Source of the DNA: Candidatus Kuenenia stuttgartensis
GTDB lineage: Bacteria > Planctomycetota > Planctomycetia > Isosphaerales > Isosphaeraceae
Reading direction: 5' to 3'
NCBI GenBank assembly: GCA_945865635.1
Contig: CAMBEP010000001.1
Location: 62,001 to 126,000 of the forward strand
Length of the DNA: 64,000 bases
Part shown: positions 8,629 to 16,184 of the stretch, piece after piece
Position numbering within the stretch: position 1 is the first letter of the stretch
Layout of the letters: the number at the start of each line of letters is the position of its first letter
Notes under the pieces: generated by a model
Told to the model about the DNA's origin: nothing
Seen by the model: only the letters and a program-made list of their open reading frames with translations
Database searches by the model: none
Translations under genes and position numbers: made by a program

Positions 8629-9660
8629 TCAAGTGCCCACGCCCTGGACCTGGCCTGGCATGAATGATCGATCGTCTGTCATGGCTTGGACAAATGTCCG
8701 GACATTATGTCGCAACATGCCTGCATATGTTCCTTCAGGCTTGCCTAAGGCACCCGGGGCGTCCGAATAAAGCGAGCCGCCGATTCGAAGATTGTGCCCT
8801 CGCGCCCTGGCGCCTTCGACCAAGGCTTTTACGTTGTCGTCCGAAACACTTGTTTCAACAAAAATCGCCGGAATCTGGCGAGAGATCACAAGATCTACCA
8901 ACTGATTCGTGCGCCTCACTCCAGATTCACTCTCTGTAGAAAGGCCCTGAATGCCTTCGACCTGAATGCCATAAGCCCTGCCAAAATAGCGGAATGCATC
9001 ATGAGATGTGATCAAGAGACGCCTGTCGGCCGGGATCCGGCCAATGCTTAAGTGAATTTCGGAGTCAAGTTGATCCAGTTGGGCGCTGTAATTTCTCAAA
9101 TTTGATTGGAATTCAGAGCGATGCACTGGATCATAATCGATCATGATCTGACTGAGCAGTTCGGCCTCAAGTTTCCAAAGCTTGACATCAAACCAGCAGT
9201 GAGGGTCGGGCATTGAGTCATCCCGAATCCAAGGGTCCGGAAGTTTTTTGGATTCGTGAGATATTGTCAGTTCATCGCCCAGCAGATGCACAGGCTTTTG
9301 TCGACCAAGACGATGAAGAACCCCGATCAATTTGCCTTCCAGGTGGAGCCCGCCGGCAAAAACCAGATCCGCTCCGGCAAGGTCGCGCACATCGCGTGGG
9401 CTACCCTTGTAAAGGTGTGGGTCGACACCTTCGCCCATCAAAGAGACGACTTGCACTCGATTCGGTCCCGCTATGTTCCTGACCAAGTCCGCCACCAGAG
9501 CCGTTGTGGCCACTACACGCATCGGGCCATCGCCTACGTGCTGTTTACGACTGGTAGCCGCTCTGCCACACCCCGTAAAAGCGGAGTAAACTCCACATCC
9601 TAAAGCTGTTAGAAGGTGACGACGATGATGCCAGCAGGCCGAATCAGACACGGATTTCAC
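8629..9660 (-). CDS. TroA-like Mn/Zn/Fe-binding lipoprotein of the ABC importer
   Basis: A 343-residue cluster A-I binding protein. The N-terminus has a basic region (HHRRHL), a hydrophobic core and a lipobox AFTGC with C31. By alignment of motifs the metal ligands are H82 (VDPHLY), H154 (DPHCWFDV), H220 (ITSHDAF) and D300 (GGSLYSDAPG), the His-His-His-Asp set of Treponema TroA. No His-rich loop is present, which argues against a dedicated ZnuA. The section GSLYSDAPG...GTYAGMLRHN is very TroA-like. It is the first gene of the operon and has operator-like palindromes directly upstream. Confidence 0.88.
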   Translation of the reverse strand: MKSVSDSACWHHRRHLLTALGCGVYSAFTGCGRAATSRKQHVGDGPMRVVATTALVADLVRNIAGPNRVQVVSLMGEGVDPHLYKGSPRDVRDLAGADLVFAGGLHLEGKLIGVLHRLGRQKPVHLLGDELTISHESKKLPDPWIRDDSMPDPHCWFDVKLWKLEAELLSQIMIDYDPVHRSEFQSNLRNYSAQLDQLDSEIHLSIGRIPADRRLLITSHDAFRYFGRAYGIQVEGIQGLSTESESGVRRTNQLVDLVISRQIPAIFVETSVSDDNVKALVEGARARGHNLRIGGSLYSDAPGALGKPEGTYAGMLRHNVRTFVQAMTDDRSFMPGQVQGVGT

Positions 9661-9674
9661 CAGTCAAAATAGAG

Positions 9675-9717
9675 TTTTAGGATTACCAAAACATCTATTT
9701 TGAGATTACGTTATCTC
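9675..9717 (-). promoter_or_regulatory. candidate metalloregulator operator for the metal importer operon
   Basis: Two dyads lie 15-57 bp upstream of the importer's first start codon. GAGATTACGTTATCTC (9702-9717) is a 16-bp palindrome with 7 of 8 pairs matched. TTTTAGGATTACCAAAA (9675-9691) is a looser 17-bp palindrome with 6 of 8 pairs. Their position in front of an operon that encodes its own DtxR-like domain makes them natural repressor targets. They do not closely match a consensus I know for Zur, MntR or DtxR. Confidence 0.4.
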
Positions 9718-10068
9718 GGCGAGTTTGTCAACATGGAGTGAGAATTGATTCCAGGCAGAGTGTGTCTGGGAAATTCGCAAATCTTCCTGGATCAGAGGTT
9801 TTTAAGTTTTCTTCACAAAATTGTGATTCATCCCAGAAAATCCTTGCAAACCTTTTACCGTTTTTTTTACAATAATTTTCAGATAGGGGATCGAAGCGAA
9901 AATCGAATCGTAATACATTTTGTATTTGCTATTATTCGATTTTAAGGTTGATAAGCTCTTTCCAGTTGACAGTCTATCCATCCCATCACAATTCCTCATA
10001 TCACTGTTTAGATTCCAATAGATCATAGATTCATTCTAGTGGAATTTAAAATACGGGAGCCTGCGGTG
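9718..10068. other. AT-rich divergent intergenic region with a nested hairpin
   Basis: No gene is visible between the metal importer operon and the following plus-strand lipoprotein gene. The region is AT-rich. At 9899-9943 it holds a nested dyad: outer arms AAAATCGAAT/ATTCGATTTT and inner arms AATACA/TGTATT. It probably contains the divergent promoters; I cannot pin the -35/-10 boxes. Confidence 0.4.
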
Positions 10069-10554
10069 ATGCTCTGTTTGGGCTGCAACGGCAAAAAGGC
10101 AGAGGAAGGGCCGGATTTCTCAAAACTCTTGCCAGTCCGTGGAACAGTCACCTTGAATGGCAAGCCATTGGTCGGGGCGGTTGTCACCTTTTTGCCCAAA
10201 AGCTGGGGCGCAGCCGTCGGCGAAACCGATGCCAACGGCCAGTACTCCCTGGAATATGGGGCCCGTCCCGGAGTACCACCGGGCCCATATAAAGTCTCGG
10301 TCAGTTTGCTGATCTCGACAGACGGACAGACCCAAGGGCTGGCCCCACGCTCAGCCCTTTACCAACCACCAAGCATGGTTGGCGCCAAAGAGGTGATGCC
10401 TCCTGAATATGCAGATCTGGGCCGCAGTAAGCTTACGGCCGAAGTGAAGGAGGGTGCGAAATCATTTGACTTTGAAATCAAGGTGCCCGGGCTAGAGCTG
10501 AAAAAAACAACCGAAGCGGCTGATAAGCCATCGGAACCTTCGAAAAAGTCATGA
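10069..10554 (+). CDS. carboxypeptidase-regulatory-like (beta-sandwich) protein, signal peptide apparently shortened
   Basis: About 161 residues in the pattern of small planctomycete lipoproteins: VRGTVTLNGKPLVGAVVTF near the N-terminus, GETDANGQYSLEYG in the middle and PPGPYKVSVSL before a variable tail. This is a transthyretin/CarboxypepD_reg-like fold. ATG 10069 is chosen because GGGAG at 10055-10059 is correctly spaced; GTG 10066 is equally possible and GTG 10039 has no ribosome site. The N-terminus MLCLGCNGKK looks like the end of a lipobox without the preceding basic and hydrophobic regions, so the signal may be truncated. Confidence 0.6.
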   Translation: MLCLGCNGKKAEEGPDFSKLLPVRGTVTLNGKPLVGAVVTFLPKSWGAAVGETDANGQYSLEYGARPGVPPGPYKVSVSLLISTDGQTQGLAPRSALYQPPSMVGAKEVMPPEYADLGRSKLTAEVKEGAKSFDFEIKVPGLELKKTTEAADKPSEPSKKS

Positions 10555-10736
10555 AACGCACAAGCAAATTGTTGAGCGAATGTGATGCAATTCTTGTTGA
10601 AAGCCGGTAAAAACTTGTTGTGGGTTGACAGTAAGCCTTAAATCAAGGTTTGATTGGCAATTACGATCGGAACCCTGGTGATTTGAATAATGGCAGCCTC
10701 GAGCGATCTTTTTGCCGATCTGTAAAGTGTGAATTT

Positions 10737-10772
10737 AACAAGCGACTCAGCCTAAGGCTTAAGTCGCTTGTT
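10737..10772. terminator. long hairpin between convergent genes, likely bidirectional terminator
   Basis: An 11-bp perfect stem (AACAAGCGACT/AGTCGCTTGTT) encloses an inner AGCC/GGCT stem. On the plus strand TTTCGGTTTTTCC follows. It lies 183 bp after the plus-strand lipoprotein gene and 43 bp after the minus-strand lipoprotein gene. The sequence from 10555 to 10736 shows no gene. Confidence 0.65.
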
Positions 10773-10814
10773 TCGGTTTTTCCTGAGATCAACCTGAGTT
10801 TTGACTAATTGATA

Positions 10815-11249
10815 TCAGTCGAGCTGAATGTCAAAAACGTTGGAACCTCGTGCAACGGTCTTTGAAATACCGCTTGTCGCAGGATTCTCATACTTCTTGG
10901 GAATGTCACTCACATGTTTTTTGACAGGTTCACCCGGTGCCGCTGTATTGAGCGAATCTGGGTCAAGATCGGAAACCATGATGGTATAGGAGCCTAACTC
11001 GGCACCGTCACCTGGTTCTCGGGTTTGCAGGTTATAGCTCCCATCCGGGCCGATCTTGGAGTTGGCGTTGCCACGAGTGGGATCGGTGGCGATAAATGAA
11101 ATCGAGCCTTTGGTCATTGTCTTGCCTTGTACAGAGACTATGCCACTGACTTTGGCCATTTCAGGGCCGGATTTGCCACCGCAGCCCATGGAGATCATGG
11201 AGACCGCCAAGGCTCTAGCCATGGCGGATTTTAGAATGAAACGAGTCAC
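10815..11249 (-). CDS. small lipoprotein with carboxypeptidase-regulatory-like domain
   Basis: A 144-residue lipoprotein. A signal peptide (MTRFILKSAMARALAVSMIS) ends in MGC with the lipidated cysteine at residue 23. The mature part has the planctomycete pattern VSGIVSVQGKTMTKGSISF, then IGPDGSYNLQT and LGSYTIMVSDLD, a beta-sandwich similar to the plus-strand protein at 10069-10554. It lies directly downstream of a DUF1559 gene on the same strand (66 bp), an arrangement often seen in planctomycetes. Function is unknown; a structural cell-envelope role is plausible. Confidence 0.75.
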   Translation of the reverse strand: MTRFILKSAMARALAVSMISMGCGGKSGPEMAKVSGIVSVQGKTMTKGSISFIATDPTRGNANSKIGPDGSYNLQTREPGDGAELGSYTIMVSDLDPDSLNTAAPGEPVKKHVSDIPKKYENPATSGISKTVARGSNVFDIQLD

Positions 11250-11315
11250 GTTGTAGATGCTCCTGCAAAGTTTCTGTTGAGAAGAAAAACGAATGTTTTG
11301 CCAGTTGACTCTGGC

Positions 11316-12323
11316 TTAGTAAGCATCAGCCGAGACGATTTCAGCTTGGGCACGAGTGCTCAAAGCCTGGTAGAGAGGGAAATTGATCGTCTCTTTGATG
11401 AACTTCACAGAACCGTCGCACATGGCGAAATTGCCACCGCCGGGGTGGTTGGAGCGGAAGCTGTACTGGCGAGTCCAATTTTCCACATTGGCTGGATTGA
11501 GTTTATAATTCAGGGGAATGGCGGTTGAACCCACGGATTGGTTGGCTTGGACCCAACTATTCCAGCGTGTGACTTTGCGGATCTGCTCACCCATCATAAG
11601 AGTGTTGCTGGTGCCGTCGCTGATCATATTCATGCCCACATTGGCACCCCACGCCCAAAAAATACCGCTTCCGGCCATACCACCGTTGTCAATGTCCTGA
11701 CCGGTAGTCGATGTCCGATTATGGCCCAGTTGCGGCCCGCGGCACAAACGCCCAGTATCAGAACAAATCGTTACCACCCCGGCGGCTGGTGCACAAGCCA
11801 GGCAATTGTCGCCCAGGTTGCCCACATAGGAGGTCCCTGCTGCCGACTGACCGATAATCTCGTCTGCATTTGTGTTATCGATGTCAGGGCTGTCGTCCGA
11901 AGGACAGATCAATGTCTTCAGAATCGTCATGCGCACCGTCGAATTTTGCTGGCCCATGTAAACCTTGCTCCAGCGCCATCCACCACCCAATTGATCGCCC
12001 CACATGATACTGAAATTCACGGCATTGCTAACTGGCGACTGCTCCATTTGAGGCAACATCAGCACAAGCCAGCTAGAATTATTCCATGCCAGTCCCGGAG
12101 GTCCAAACACCGGATGCAGATAGAGGCTTGCTGGGAATTTGCCGCTCGCATCATGATAATTGTGGGCTGCCAGTGCTAACTGTTTGAGGTTGTTTACGCA
12201 CTGGGCACGTCGGGCTGCTTCGCGGGCAGACTGCACTGCCGGAAGCAAAAGCGAAATCAACACCGCGATAATCGCGATGACCACCAATAGCTCAATCAGG
12301 GTAAATCCCTTGCGTCGTTGCAT
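11316..12323 (-). CDS. DUF1559 protein with prepilin-type N-terminus
   Basis: A 335-residue pseudopilin-like protein. It opens with MQRRKGFTLIELLVVIAI, a type II secretion/type IV pilin cleavage and methylation site followed by one helix. The next part has the family features LLPAVQSAREAARRAQC and NNLKQLALAAHNYHDASGKFP. The C-terminal half has the DUF1559 mark FAMCDGSVKFIKETI. The upstream in-frame ATG (12380) is rejected because the prepilin leader must be short. These proteins are expanded to many copies in planctomycetes; their assembly is not established. The downstream gene is a small lipoprotein. Confidence 0.9.
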   Translation of the reverse strand: MQRRKGFTLIELLVVIAIIAVLISLLLPAVQSAREAARRAQCVNNLKQLALAAHNYHDASGKFPASLYLHPVFGPPGLAWNNSSWLVLMLPQMEQSPVSNAVNFSIMWGDQLGGGWRWSKVYMGQQNSTVRMTILKTLICPSDDSPDIDNTNADEIIGQSAAGTSYVGNLGDNCLACAPAAGVVTICSDTGRLCRGPQLGHNRTSTTGQDIDNGGMAGSGIFWAWGANVGMNMISDGTSNTLMMGEQIRKVTRWNSWVQANQSVGSTAIPLNYKLNPANVENWTRQYSFRSNHPGGGNFAMCDGSVKFIKETINFPLYQALSTRAQAEIVSADAY

Positions 12324-12639
12324 GATACGTCCCTTAAAAGGTTTCTCTGTGAAGTAACGGTCGAATCGAAGCCGAATCACCCGCTCGAAAACTTGTCAAT
12401 TCCAACATGTTGAACCTCAACAACGAAACTTCCAGAGATTACAAAGATTCTTTACACAGAATCTCTGCGAGTGAATGGAATTACGTTAATGATCAGATAG
12501 AACGGAATTGGTTTTGGTGCAGGTAAATGGTAATAATAAAGCCAACATCAAAGAGAGGCAATAGACTACTGCGGTTTTTTTAAAAATCCAGAAATGTCTT
12601 AACGCATTCTGGCCCAAAAATTTGTGAACCAAAACAAAA
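12324..12639. other. non-coding leader/intergenic region
   Basis: About 316 bp between two minus-strand genes. It contains the promoter/leader of the DUF1559 gene and is AT-rich. No ORF, RNA or repeat is apparent to me. Confidence 0.4.
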
Positions 12640-12662
12640 GCCCGGTGAAGAAGCCACCGGGC
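12640..12662 (-). terminator. rho-independent terminator of the LRR gene
   Basis: A perfect 8-bp GC-rich stem (GCCCGGTG/CACCGGGC) with a 7-nt loop. On the minus strand TTTTGTTTTGG follows. It lies 52 bp after the LRR gene stop. Confidence 0.85.
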
Positions 12663-12714
12663 GGGACCATTCGAATTGATTTTTAGGGGACACGTTGTCC
12701 CATGAAAATGCTAA

Positions 12715-13461
12715 TCAGGCCTTTTTCTTGGGTTCATCCTTCTTCGGGGCGTCCTTTTTTGGCTCTTCTTTTTTGGCTTCTACTTTTTTCTTGGGTTCGT
12801 CCTTCTTCGGGGTGTCCTTTTTTGGCTCTTCCTTTTTCTTGGCCTCTTCCTTCTTGGCCGGTTCCGCCTTCTTCATTTCTTCCTTCTTGGCCGGTTCGGT
12901 CACGGCTTTGACAGGCGGAATGTCTTTGTCTGTCTTAAGTTTAGGAAGGCTGGTCTTCAGCTTCTTGACACCTTCATCGGTGACTTTCGTGCCGTAAACA
13001 AACAGTTCCTTGAGGCTGGCCATGCCTTTGATTTTGTCGAGTCCGGCATCGGTCACACCAGTACCTGCCAGGCTCAGAACCTGAAGGTTTTTCAGATCTT
13101 TGATCTGATCAAGTGCGGCATCGCTAATCTTTGTGTCGACCAGATAGAGGCGTTCCAGCGAGCCGATCGGTTTGATCTTGGAGAGGCCACCGTCGGTGAT
13201 TTTGGTGTTGTTGAGCGTCAGTTTTTTGAGGGTTTTGATCTCTGATAGCCCGTCAAGGCCTTTGTCGTCGATGCCTGAAACACCGTAATTTACGGTCACA
13301 ATTGGCTTCTCACCTTTTTCATCGCGGTCAACCCGACCACCGCGCTTCTGAATCTCGGCGACGACTTTGTCAGCTTGGGCCAAGGCCAATGATGGGGCCA
13401 GAGACAATCCACAAACTGCAACGGCTAAAACGGCGGTGAGCGTTCGGGGGCGGATGAACAC
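12715..13461 (-). CDS. secreted leucine-rich-repeat protein with lysine-rich tail
   Basis: About 248 residues. GTG 13461 is chosen because GGGAG lies 9-13 nt upstream and it directly opens a signal peptide (VFIRPRTLTAVLAVAVCG, cleaved after ALAQ); the track to ATG 13512 adds an untypical N-terminus. The middle holds four to five LRRs of the GLxxIKxLKxLxLxxTxITDxG type, common in planctomycetes. The last 60 residues are low-complexity, built from EPAKKEE, PKKDEPKKK and related units, and are strongly basic with alternating charge. LRRs suggest protein binding; the tail could bind polyanions. Both are inference. Confidence 0.8.
   Translation of the reverse strand: MFIRPRTLTAVLAVAVCGLSLAPSLALAQADKVVAEIQKRGGRVDRDEKGEKPIVTVNYGVSGIDDKGLDGLSEIKTLKKLTLNNTKITDGGLSKIKPIGSLERLYLVDTKISDAALDQIKDLKNLQVLSLAGTGVTDAGLDKIKGMASLKELFVYGTKVTDEGVKKLKTSLPKLKTDKDIPPVKAVTEPAKKEEMKKAEPAKKEEAKKKEEPKKDTPKKDEPKKKVEAKKEEPKKDAPKKDEPKKKA
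12725..12831. repeat. 44-bp imperfect direct repeat inside the LRR gene tail
   Basis: Two 44-bp copies (12725-12768 and 12788-12831) differ at two positions and are spaced 63 bp start to start. They encode the KKDEPKKK-type tail of the LRR protein and indicate tail growth by tandem duplication. Confidence 0.75.
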
Positions 13462-13718
13462 GATGAGACTCTCCCTTTTTGATGGTTGGTACGCGACCTT
13501 TTGAAGGTGCAAGAGAAAACGGCGGGCTTGGATGTTCGTGAGGGATGGGCGGTAAGATTGATTTTACGCACATCTTTGTTCCGATATCGTAGCGTCATCT
13601 GTACTCTAATGAAACCGTTAAGTCGGCACGATGCAATAGGGCAGTGCCCTGATCTGAGACTTAATCCGTCTGGTATGATCGTCTCAAAGAGTTCGGATAC
13701 CCTGTTCCCGCAACCCTC

Positions 13719-14924
13719 ATGAGCCAGATTGTCATGCCACAAGACCTGATTAAAAAAGCTGTTACGCAATTTCAGGAAGTCTTTGGGGGAGACCCGGACA
13801 CGAAGGCATTCGCACCTGGCCGGGTCGAAATTCTTGGCAATCATACGGACTACAATCAAGGATTGGTAATGGCCGTAGCCATTGACCGATTCACCATTGT
13901 GGTGGGTCGGCCGATCACAGGAACCATCGCCACCATTCATGCCTCTCAATTTGGTCAGACAGATTCGCTGGATCTTGCGGCTCCTGCAATCGAAACAGGG
14001 CCAGCGGGCGACTGGCGGCGATACACGCGCGGAGTGATTTGGGCCCTGAGATCGCAACTCCCATTCAATCAAGGGTTTGAGGCTCTAATTCTGGGCAATC
14101 TCCCACTCGGTGCGGGGCTTTCCAGTTCCGCCAGCCTACAAGTGGCACTGGCTTTATTTTTGCAGGCTCTGCACCATCAGAATATCACCAACGACACAGC
14201 GAGAATGGCTCTCGCCAAGCGTTTGAGAAAAGCGGAAAACGGCTTTGTGGGGGTCGCTTCAGGACTTCTGGACTTCGCAACCGTACTTTTTGGTCGGCCC
14301 GGAGAGGCTCTCTTCCTGGATTGCCGTACTCTGGAATCGCGCCGGGTCAGTCTGAGCCAGACTCCTCCAGCAATTGTAGTGATGGACACGGCTACCTCAA
14401 GGCAACTGGCCGATGGCATGTATAACATTCGCCGCAGCGAATGTGAGCGAATTCTAGAACACTTTCGGAAGCTCAAAAGCAAAGGTGTATCGGAATTGTT
14501 GAGTTTGAGGGATATTTCGATTGAAGAGCTGTCCGCCAACTGGAAGTATCTAGACCCTGTTGGTCGTCAGCGTGCAAGGCATGTCCTTTTGGAGAATCAA
14601 CGAGTGGCGGACGGCTTGGCAGCTCTGGAAGCAGGAGATCTGATGACACTGGGCATTTTGATGAGTCGTTCGCACAAGTCGAGCATGACCGACTTTCAGA
14701 ACAGCAGCGATGCCTTGGATGCATTGGTGGAGTCAGCCCTGACCGCTCCGGGATGTCTTGGTGCCAAGCTGTCAGGGGCTGGCTGGGCCGGTTGTGTGGT
14801 TGCATTGGTCGAGCCAGAGCAGGTGGATCAATTCAAGAGGGCATGTGCTGCCACATATCAGGAAAAAACGGGCCTCAAAACCGAGGTTTACGTGGCATTT
14901 TCAGCGGGTTGTTCGGATGCATGA
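13719..14924 (+). CDS. galK: galactokinase
   Basis: A 401-residue GHMP kinase that phosphorylates galactose at C1 in the Leloir pathway. The galactokinase signature is APGRVEILGNHTDYNQG near residues 28-44. The ATP-binding motif LPLGAGLSSSASLQVALAL is at about 128-146. The third motif KLSGAGWAGCVVAL lies near residue 350. Length fits the family. ATG 13719 is used; another ATG five codons later is possible. No galT or galE lies next to it, so it appears to be a stand-alone gene. It is divergent from the LRR gene. Confidence 0.92.
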   Translation: MSQIVMPQDLIKKAVTQFQEVFGGDPDTKAFAPGRVEILGNHTDYNQGLVMAVAIDRFTIVVGRPITGTIATIHASQFGQTDSLDLAAPAIETGPAGDWRRYTRGVIWALRSQLPFNQGFEALILGNLPLGAGLSSSASLQVALALFLQALHHQNITNDTARMALAKRLRKAENGFVGVASGLLDFATVLFGRPGEALFLDCRTLESRRVSLSQTPPAIVVMDTATSRQLADGMYNIRRSECERILEHFRKLKSKGVSELLSLRDISIEELSANWKYLDPVGRQRARHVLLENQRVADGLAALEAGDLMTLGILMSRSHKSSMTDFQNSSDALDALVESALTAPGCLGAKLSGAGWAGCVVALVEPEQVDQFKRACAATYQEKTGLKTEVYVAFSAGCSDA

Positions 14925-15095
14925 TCCCGCTTTTTCAGACGAATGAACTGGCAATAGGAGAAATCGGATCGGTTGAATTGACGAGCCCGTTCTCTTGGGA
15001 GTTCTGGGGTTTCTCGATAAATTGCTTCAGATCGGACAACTTGGTATAACTTGAACTTTGACACATATCTTCTAGTCCAATCAGGCGAAATACAC

Positions 15096-16004
15096 ATGAA
15101 TCGTTCCGTTTTCATTCTCATGATGATGGTCAGTCTAAACGCCTTTGCCCGAGCCGAGGAGCCCCTCTTCAGCGCCAGGGCAATCACTGCCGAAGGCGCC
15201 TTTACACCGGGAATCGAAGGCCCTGCCACGGATTCAGCCGGATTCTTGTATGTGGTGAACTTTGACAAGCAACAGACCATTGGACGGCTTTTTCCTGATG
15301 GCTCCAAGCCGGAAGTTTATGTGACCCTGCCAGGTCAGTCTGTTGGCAATGGCTTGCGGTTTGATCGTCGCGGACAGCTTTATGTGGCCGATTATACGGG
15401 GCACAATGTTCTCAGAATCGACCCGATTTCAAGGAAGATCGAAGTTTTCGCACATGAACCGAAAATGAGCCAGCCCAACGATCTGGCCATAAGTCGCACA
15501 GGAATGCTTTATGCCAGCGACCCAAACTGGTCAAACAATACAGGCAGGGTCTGGCGCATTGATCGTGAAGGCAAAGTCACCCTCGCTGCTGACAACATGG
15601 GAACAGCCAATGGTATTGAAGTCTCGCCCGATGAGAAAACGCTCTATGTGAACGAATCGGCTCAGCGCAAGATTTGGGCCTTCGAAATCGAAAAAAATGG
15701 CTCGTTGAGTGGCAAACGCCTCTTCAAAGAATTTCCCGACTTCGGATTCGATGGCATGCGATGCGATGTGGCCGGTAACCTTTATGTGACACGTCATGGC
15801 AAGGGCACAGTGGTGAAGATTTCGCCCAAGGGCGATCTTCTCAATGAAATTGACGTGCTGGGCAAGATGCCTTCGAACCTCTGTTTCGGTGGTGAGGACG
15901 GCAAGACGGTTTACGTGACGGAAGTGGAACACAAAAGAGTTGTGGCATTTCGGGTTGATCAGTCAGGCCGTGAGTGGTCGCTCTGGAAAGATGGCAGGCC
16001 TTGA
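15096..16004 (+). CDS. exported SMP-30/gluconolactonase-like beta-propeller protein
   Basis: About 302 residues. ATG 15096 is preferred because it starts a signal peptide (MNRSVFILMMMVSLNAFA, cut near ARA-EE). The mature protein shows the repeated propeller pattern of the SMP-30/Gluconolactonase/LRE family: GNGLRFDRRGQLYVADYTG, QPNDLAISRTGMLYASDP, ANGIEVSPDEKTLYVNES and FDGMRCDVAGNLYVTRHG. These enzymes usually hydrolyse sugar lactones with a bound divalent metal. Substrate is unknown. Export to the periplasm suggests sugar catabolism outside the cytoplasm. Confidence 0.8.
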   Translation: MNRSVFILMMMVSLNAFARAEEPLFSARAITAEGAFTPGIEGPATDSAGFLYVVNFDKQQTIGRLFPDGSKPEVYVTLPGQSVGNGLRFDRRGQLYVADYTGHNVLRIDPISRKIEVFAHEPKMSQPNDLAISRTGMLYASDPNWSNNTGRVWRIDREGKVTLAADNMGTANGIEVSPDEKTLYVNESAQRKIWAFEIEKNGSLSGKRLFKEFPDFGFDGMRCDVAGNLYVTRHGKGTVVKISPKGDLLNEIDVLGKMPSNLCFGGEDGKTVYVTEVEHKRVVAFRVDQSGREWSLWKDGRP

Positions 16005-16184
16005 TGGGTCGTGGTTGTTTGACGAAGACTTTTTCATTAAGATCAAGTTCATTCAAAGGATTCCTGCACTCAGGGATCAACCAACCCGACCGGATTGAAA
16101 TCTCCTAACCGCCCCTAAAAACCACGTGCCACTAGGTACCTTACCGGTATTTGACGGAATCACTTGACCAATATGAGGATAACG

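Noticed and set aside
12695-12997. Open frame antisense to the LRR gene tail, with FFGSSFF-type repeats
   Set aside because: It mirrors the lysine/glutamate/proline-coding repeat of the real gene; no ribosome site or plausible protein.
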